From contig JAEEVB010000102.1 in NCBI GenBank assembly GCA_016287065.1, forward strand, positions 1 to 8,367: a stretch of 8,367 nucleotides of DNA, written 5' to 3'. Source of the stretch: Muribaculaceae bacterium (lineage in GTDB: Bacteria; Bacteroidota; Bacteroidia; Bacteroidales; Muribaculaceae). The first letter of the stretch is position 1, and each line of letters opens with the position of its first letter. Shown here piece after piece: positions 5,657-8,367 of this stretch. The translations under genes were made by a program, and so were the position numbers. The notes below the pieces were generated by a model, which saw only the letters and a program-made list of their open reading frames with translations, made no database searches and was not told where the DNA came from.

Positions 5657-6241
5657 TTAACACTTGCAAGGCTTTAGTGAATGCAATGCCTGAACAATTT
5701 GAGGCAGAATGGCCTGTTCGCCATCATTCTCTATCACCACATCGGTTTTTCCTTCTTCCACCTGCTGCGACCTGATACGGTCGGCAACTTGCGAAGCAGT
5801 GAGACCACTACGATGCATCACCCGCTCAATGCGCACCTGCATGGGAGCGGTAACAGTCCACACGGCGTCGACCATGGCATCCATCTTGCTCTGGTGCAGG
5901 ATGGCTGTTTCAACAAATGCGATTGGACTTGCCTGATTTCTACACCAGCATTTCACGTCGTCACGCACAGCAGGATGCACAATGCTGTTAAGCAGTTGCA
6001 AGGCTTCAGGATTATTGAACACCTTCGATGCCAAACCGGCACGATTGAGCGTGCCGTCAGCCCCAAACACTTCATGCCCAAAAGCCTGAATCAAAGCCTC
6101 CCTCACACGAGCATCAGCATTCATCAGCCGCCGGGCCTCGCTATCGGTGTCATATACGGGATATCCCATAGTGGCAAGTACATTACTCACCACACTCTTG
6201 CCCGAACCTATGCCTCCAGTAATGGCTATGAGCATGGCCAT
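5657..6241 (-). CDS. coaE: Dephospho-CoA kinase
   Basis: CoaE phosphorylates the 3'-hydroxyl of dephospho-CoA with ATP, the last step of coenzyme A synthesis, in the cytoplasm. The 194-residue product has the P-loop GGIGSGKS (9-16), YDTDSEAR (30-37) with the two conserved Asp (31, 33) that bind substrate and metal, and IVHP (87-90). It also has FVETAILHQS (109-118), which corresponds to the family's VPLLFE segment, a lid containing RSGLTASQVADRI, and a final VIENDG. Length is normal for the family. The tail ends in KPCKC and there is a CWC at 98-100; I attach no function to these cysteines. Its ATG directly follows the stop of the ybbR-like gene (TAG then ATG with no gap), so translation is probably coupled. 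An ATG two codons later is an equally possible start. Confidence 0.95.
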   Translation of the reverse strand: MAMLIAITGGIGSGKSVVSNVLATMGYPVYDTDSEARRLMNADARVREALIQAFGHEVFGADGTLNRAGLASKVFNNPEALQLLNSIVHPAVRDDVKCWCRNQASPIAFVETAILHQSKMDAMVDAVWTVTAPMQVRIERVMHRSGLTASQVADRIRSQQVEEGKTDVVIENDGEQAILPQIVQALHSLKPCKC

Positions 6242-7192
6242 CTAATGCTTCTCAATAATATATTCCACACTATCCACACTCACCTCTACATTCTTGTAGA
6301 CGGCTGGTGATTCACCAACCGAGATTTTGGCTTTATTATTCTTTGAGGCAACATCAAGTGTGTTATAGTCCACAACCACTGTAACATCATCGTCGCGACC
6401 CTCGTCCTTGTACATGCTCTTGGGCACCAAGTAAGAGACTTCAACCGTCGAAGGCAGCACAACAACATTAATGCCCTGAGGCAGATTGCGAACCGAAACC
6501 GGCACCATCTTGCGCTTAAGGATCACTTGCTCAATGGGCACCATCACATCAACCACATTAGGAACAATGGTTGCTCCATTGATGGGCGAAAGCACCACCT
6601 TGCGCCGCAAGGTGTCGGTCAACCCTGTTTCCTTCACATGATACGTATACACCTCATCAATCGTTTCAAGGGTGCGACGGTCAGAATAGACAAGTACCGA
6701 ATCCTGACTAGTTTGCGTTGTGCCATTAATCACATATTTCAAGTCAGGTTCAATGTCAAGGTCATAACGTATGGGTACCTTCTTGCCCGGCAACGTGGTA
6801 TACTTCAGATTTAGCGACTCGGGATAAACGCTCACGATAGTAGCATCGCGGTTCAGCGACTTCTTGAGGATATTGCGCAACTGCACCGATGTCATCTTAA
6901 ACATGCCAGAAGCATTATCGGCATAGTCCGAAAATTTAATCTGAATCTTGTTGCTTGAACTGAGATAGTATTTCACAAACAACATACCACGATCCTTTAC
7001 CGTCACGTTGATGCTAGTGGGCAGTTTGTCAATCATTGTCACTTCTGCCGGCATTCCCACATACTCTACAGTAAAGGTCAAGTCCTGCTGAATAATCTTG
7101 TTGAGCGTAATGAAACACCAGAACAAGGCAGCTATCACCACAAAGAGCAGGTAAAGCAGAACTGAACGCGTTGTAAAATACTTTTTTCGCAT
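6242..7192 (-). CDS. YbbR-domain protein, single-pass membrane anchor
   Basis: YbbR-like proteins have one N-terminal membrane helix and repeated small beta-domains outside the membrane. In Firmicutes the protein (CdaR) regulates the di-AMP cyclase CdaA. The 316-residue product starts MRKKYFTTRS, has a helix at about 10-29 and then beta-rich sequence. That sequence includes LPTSINVTVKDRG and the repeated valine-rich strand patterns typical of YbbR units, for example LPQGINVVVLPSTVEVSY. The ATG at 7192 is preferred: the reading frame extends to 7240, but those codons lie in the yajC-ybbR hairpin and would put polar residues before the anchor. No cdaA gene is adjacent here. The gene follows yajC by 63 bases and abuts coaE. 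A role in envelope or in di-AMP control is inference. Confidence 0.82.
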   Translation of the reverse strand: MRKKYFTTRSVLLYLLFVVIAALFWCFITLNKIIQQDLTFTVEYVGMPAEVTMIDKLPTSINVTVKDRGMLFVKYYLSSSNKIQIKFSDYADNASGMFKMTSVQLRNILKKSLNRDATIVSVYPESLNLKYTTLPGKKVPIRYDLDIEPDLKYVINGTTQTSQDSVLVYSDRRTLETIDEVYTYHVKETGLTDTLRRKVVLSPINGATIVPNVVDVMVPIEQVILKRKMVPVSVRNLPQGINVVVLPSTVEVSYLVPKSMYKDEGRDDDVTVVVDYNTLDVASKNNKAKISVGESPAVYKNVEVSVDSVEYIIEKH

Positions 7193-7212
7193 GATTTGAG
7201 ATGGTTTAAACA

Positions 7213-7241
7213 GGCACACCCTGCACTTGGCAGGGCGCACC
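7213..7241 (-). other. GC-rich hairpin between yajC and ybbR
   Basis: On the minus strand GGTGCGCCCTGC pairs with GCAGGGTGTGCC around the 5-base loop CAAGT: 12 pairs, three of them G-U. The structure begins 14 bases after the yajC stop and ends 20 bases before the ybbR start. It is followed by TGTTT and then the palindrome GTTTAAAC (7211-7204), so the U run is short. It could be a partial terminator, an mRNA stability element protecting the nusB-yajC part, or a ribosome barrier. Confidence 0.6.
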
Positions 7242-7255
7242 AGTTGTTTCTTTTC

Positions 7256-7624
7256 TTATCGTTTCACATCGGCGCCAGTAGCCACCACATCCTGAGCAGA
7301 GGGATATACCATTGCCTTGTCGATCGTGATCTTCACGCCATCGGCAATTTCCAGAATGATGGTACCATTGTCGCGCACTTCCTTGATGGTTCCATGAATG
7401 CCGCCGGCAGTGGTCACCTTGTCGCCCTTTGCCATGGCATCGCGGAATTTACGGATTTCTTTCTGTTTCTTGTTCTGAGGACGAATCATGAAGAAGTAGA
7501 AGATGGCAATCAAAGCCACAATCATGATAAGTGAACCCATGCCGCCACCCATAGCGCTTGCACCTGCATCACCAGCGGGAGCAGCAGCGCCCTTAGCAGC
7601 TTGTAATAAAATGAAATTAAGCAT
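7256..7624 (-). CDS. yajC: Sec translocase accessory subunit YajC
   Basis: YajC is a small inner-membrane protein that associates with SecDF and SecYEG in protein export. The 122-residue product has a Gly/Ala-rich N-terminus (9-30), one membrane helix (31-47), and the family signature FYFFMIRPQNKKQKE right after the helix (IRPQ at 47-50). The soluble domain follows with GDKVTTAGGIHGTIKEV, which is highly conserved in YajC, and ends at Arg122. Length is close to the usual 90-120 residues. The ATG at 7624 is the only plausible start. The gene follows nusB by 30 bases of AT-rich spacer and is very probably on the same transcript. Confidence 0.95.
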   Translation of the reverse strand: MLNFILLQAAKGAAAPAGDAGASAMGGGMGSLIMIVALIAIFYFFMIRPQNKKQKEIRKFRDAMAKGDKVTTAGGIHGTIKEVRDNGTIILEIADGVKITIDKAMVYPSAQDVVATGADVKR

Positions 7625-7654
7625 AATAATAAATTTTTATAGTTAGTAATTAAT

Positions 7655-8367
7655 TTATTTCATCAGTTCTCCCTCGCTCTTCATCTGGCGAACTGCCGCA
7701 TGAAGTATGCCATTCACAAACTGGCCACTACGAGCTGTGCTGAAGTTCTTTGCCATCTCGATATATTCGTTCAACGAGACATTTACGGGAATGTTGGGGA
7801 AGGTCTTGATTTCTGTCAAAGCCACACACATGATGATGCGGTCCATCAACGCGATGCGCTCCACATCCCAGTTTTCACGCTTAACAAACGAGTCGATGAG
7901 TGCATTGTTCTCCTCCAATTGCTTGATTGAAGTCACAAAAAGTGTCTCACTATATTCGCGATCTTCCTCATCCTTGAACTGAGGCAGGATGGGATGCTCC
8001 ACGTGGTCCTCAAATCGCCTGATGGTCTTCATCACAAACTGTCCGATGATATTCAGGTCATCAATTCCCCAATAGATTGACTTGCCTTCAACAAACTCAA
8101 ACATGTCATCATCTACCAGTATCACCTTCTTCAGCATCTGGTGCCACAACTCACAGTCGATCGCTTCACCTGTCTCGTTCATTGCCATATAGTCACGATA
8201 AAGTTTGCTATTGAGCACCTTGTCGAGCATGAGGCGCAAGAAGAGCTCGTCGTCACGCCACGTCAGGTTATGCTCGTTGATATAGGCTTGCAAGTCTTCA
8301 CAATTCCTCAACTCCTCGACCAGCCAGTTGTCGATAAAGCGAGTATTGGGATTCAAGTCTTCCTCGG
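7655..8367 (-). CDS. nusB: Transcription antitermination factor NusB, Bacteroidota long form (5' end beyond right edge)
   Basis: NusB binds boxA RNA together with NusE (ribosomal protein S10) to support antitermination of rRNA operons. About 236 codons are visible, open to the right edge; the frame continues through GAG-GAA-GAC upstream of LNPNTRFIDN, so the start lies outside. The C-terminal third is the NusB fold: NWDVERIALMDRIIMCVALTE, then IPVNVSLNEYIEMAKNFS and FVNGILHAAV, matching the conserved E-x-x-x-x-P, INEYVELAK and FVNG(V/I)L signatures. The preceding 140 residues are the extra N-terminal half seen in Bacteroidota NusB (about 300 residues in total against about 140 in E. coli). 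An apparent TTG start at 8356 is only a leucine in the middle of the protein. Confidence 0.92.
   Translation of the reverse strand, partial: EEDLNPNTRFIDNWLVEELRNCEDLQAYINEHNLTWRDDELFLRLMLDKVLNSKLYRDYMAMNETGEAIDCELWHQMLKKVILVDDDMFEFVEGKSIYWGIDDLNIIGQFVMKTIRRFEDHVEHPILPQFKDEEDREYSETLFVTSIKQLEENNALIDSFVKRENWDVERIALMDRIIMCVALTEIKTFPNIPVNVSLNEYIEMAKNFSTARSGQFVNGILHAAVRQMKSEGELMK

Noticed and set aside
5640..5660. T run (minus strand) right after the coaE stop as a terminator
   Set aside because: There is a run of six T, but no stable stem precedes it, so termination there cannot be supported.
5681..6310. 209-residue open frame on the plus strand opposite coaE
   Set aside because: It is fully antisense to a clearly recognised dephospho-CoA kinase, its composition (many His, Ser, Cys) is typical of a shadow frame, and it shows no domain.
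7193..7240. Upstream extension of the YbbR gene to an ATG at 7240
   Set aside because: The extra 16 codons overlap the stable hairpin at 7213-7241 and would place a Cys/Arg-rich segment before the basic-plus-hydrophobic anchor that starts naturally at 7192.

Overview
The window looks like chromosomal core DNA from a member of the Bacteroidales (Bacteroidota). Three things point there. Gene-start regions carry the Bacteroidota -7 promoter element TAnnTTTG instead of an E. coli-type -10. Several proteins have Bacteroidota forms: a long NusB, a DUF5606 protein, a ComEC with a shortened C-terminal domain, and a single-gene MCE protein. The gene order nusB-yajC-ybbR-coaE-DUF5606 is one I recall from Bacteroidales genomes. 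I cannot fix the family (Prevotellaceae, Muribaculaceae or Bacteroidaceae) from the sequence alone. I see no tRNA, rRNA, CRISPR array, insertion sequence or prophage gene.

Left part (1-1560): the first codons of dnaA run off the left edge on the minus strand. They are preceded by a gene-free, AT-rich leader of about 350 bases that holds a probable dnaA promoter, a 10-base direct repeat, a C-rich patch (G-rich on the minus strand) and a strong intrinsic terminator. That terminator closes the next minus-strand gene, a membrane-anchored MlaD/MCE lipid-transport protein. A short region with back-to-back promoters separates this gene from aroE.

Middle part (1563-5107): aroE (shikimate dehydrogenase) and comEC (DNA-uptake channel) form a short plus-strand operon. 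They converge on a minus-strand lipoprotein cell-wall peptidase of the NlpC/P60 family. The comEC product ends in a shrunken metallo-beta-lactamase-like domain whose metal-binding motifs look damaged. The NlpC/P60 gene appears to start at TTG. A 14-bp hairpin lies just upstream of it.

Right part (5127-8367): a minus-strand cluster reads nusB (cut by the right edge), yajC, a YbbR-domain gene, coaE, and then a DUF5606 gene with its own likely promoter. The genes join transcription antitermination, Sec-dependent export, an anchored envelope protein and the last step of coenzyme A synthesis. A GC-rich hairpin sits between yajC and ybbR, and the ybbR stop codon abuts the coaE start.

Most of the window is ordinary housekeeping DNA, and I did not find a new multi-gene system. 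The points most worth a second look are the decayed ComEC C-terminal domain, the two unexplained hairpins, the dnaA leader, and the conserved DUF5606 protein of unknown function.
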